A stretch of DNA of 6,242 bases from Pseudomonadota bacterium. Lineage in GTDB: Bacteria; Pseudomonadota; Alphaproteobacteria; Acetobacterales; Acetobacteraceae. A program made the position numbers and the translations under genes. The notes below the pieces were generated by a model, which saw only the letters and a program-made list of their open reading frames with translations, did not search any database and had not been told where the DNA came from. The stretch spans positions 1 to 6,242 of the forward strand of contig JAKBCX010000108.1 of assembly GCA_021807465.1 (NCBI GenBank). The letters run 5' to 3'. Position 1 is the first letter of the stretch. Every line of letters begins with the position of its first letter. Shown here in pieces: positions 5,645 to 6,242 of this stretch.

Positions 5645-6242
5645 TTAGCCGAACCGGCCGGTGATGTATTCTTGCGTTTTGCGCTCGCGCGGTGCGGTGA
5701 AAATCTGGCTGGAGGGGCCAGCTTCCACCAATTCGCCCAAATAGAAAAAGGCCACCTGGTCGGCGCAGCGGCCGGCCTGCTGCATGTTGTGTGTAACGAT
5801 GACGATGGTGAAATCTTGCTTTAGCTCGTCCACCAGCTCTTCGATTTTAAGCGTGCTGATGGGGTCGAGCGCGGAGGTCGGCTCGTCGAGCAGTAGAACC
5901 TCGGGCCGGACGGCAATGGAGCGGGCAATGCAGAGGCGCTGCTGCTGGCCGCCGGAAAGGCCGAGCGCGGAGCTGTGCAGGCGGTCTTTCACCTCGCCCC
6001 ACAGGGCGGAGCGGGTAAGCGCCCATTCCACGCGCTCATCCATGTCCGCCTTGCTCAGCTTCTCGTGCAGGCGGACGCCGAAGACCACGTTCTCGTAGAT
6101 GGATTTGGGGAAGGGGGTGGGTTTTTGGAACACCATGCCGACGCGGCGGCGCAGCAGGTTGAGGTTCAGGCTGGGGTCCAGAATGTTCTGGCCGCCGATC
6201 ATCACCTCGCCCTCGGCGCGCTGGCCGGGGTAGAGGTCGTAC
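5645..6242 (-). CDS. pstB: Phosphate ABC transporter ATP-binding protein PstB (N-terminus cut by window edge)
   Basis: The last 198 residues are visible; the frame runs open to the right edge, so the true start and the Walker A motif lie outside the window. Numbering from the first visible residue, the Q-loop is [19 protein letters not shown] (34-52) with Gln39, the ABC signature LSGGQ (95-99) within [16 protein letters not shown], Walker [14 protein letters not shown] (115-127) with catalytic Glu120, and the H-loop His151 in IVTHNMQQA. Gln-Lys-Pro-x-P-F-P in the Q-loop and the ending [12 protein letters not shown] are marks of PstB rather than other ABC ATPases. It powers the PstCA permease, with PstS, for high-affinity phosphate import at the inner membrane. 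A GTG at 6205 could be mistaken for a start, but the residues before it (YPGQRAEGE) are normal PstB sequence. It is followed by phoU after 11 bases. Confidence 0.97.
   Translation of the reverse strand, partial: YDLYPGQRAEGEVMIGGQNILDPSLNLNLLRRRVGMVFQKPTPFPKSIYENVVFGVRLHEKLSKADMDERVEWALTRSALWGEVKDRLHSSALGLSGGQQQRLCIARSIAVRPEVLLLDEPTSALDPISTLKIEELVDELKQDFTIVIVTHNMQQAGRCADQVAFFYLGELVEAGPSSQIFTAPRERKTQEYITGRFG

Noticed and set aside
4929..5648. A 239-codon plus-strand frame opposite phoU, and another at 4306-4710 opposite phoB.
   Set aside because: Each is antisense to an unmistakable gene and shows no family motif or ribosome binding site.

Overview
The window comes from a GC-rich bacterial chromosome, most likely an alphaproteobacterium. 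The pst-pho proteins look alphaproteobacterial, and an acetic-acid-bacterium relative (Acetobacteraceae type) is a guess only. The content is mostly ordinary housekeeping. I see no mobile element, CRISPR array, tRNA or rRNA, and no clear undescribed system. The less usual material is in the middle: an amino-acid-oxidase-like flavoenzyme with an altered substrate pocket and an ApbE-like protein with eroded motifs.

Layout. (1) 1-817, minus strand: a multi-spanning membrane protein of the O-antigen ligase/polymerase type, cut by the left edge. (2) 818-885: a 68-base divergent gap. (3) 886-2752, plus strand: a YbfF/ABHD11-type alpha/beta hydrolase whose end overlaps by 8 bases a D-arginine-dehydrogenase-like FAD oxidoreductase. 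(4) 2753-2882: a spacer with several inverted repeats, then a UPF0280 (ApbE-like) gene at 2883-3731, best started at an ATG behind a strong Shine-Dalgarno sequence. (5) 3839-4147, plus strand: a small DUF1330 protein with its own strong ribosome binding site. (6) 4154-4182: a GC-rich hairpin between the convergent DUF1330 and phoB genes. (7) 4195-6242, minus strand: pstB (cut by the right edge), phoU and phoB, in that order of transcription, spaced 11 and 2 bases apart.

How the genes work together. PstB is the ATPase of the high-affinity phosphate importer. PhoU links transporter state to the PhoR/PhoB two-component system. PhoB is the response regulator that switches on the phosphate-starvation genes. 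This is the common end of a pst operon; pstSCA and phoR are not visible. The plus-strand genes at 886-3731 could form one transcript (hydrolase, flavoenzyme, ApbE-like protein), but only the first two are clearly coupled. Their joint substrate cannot be read from sequence.
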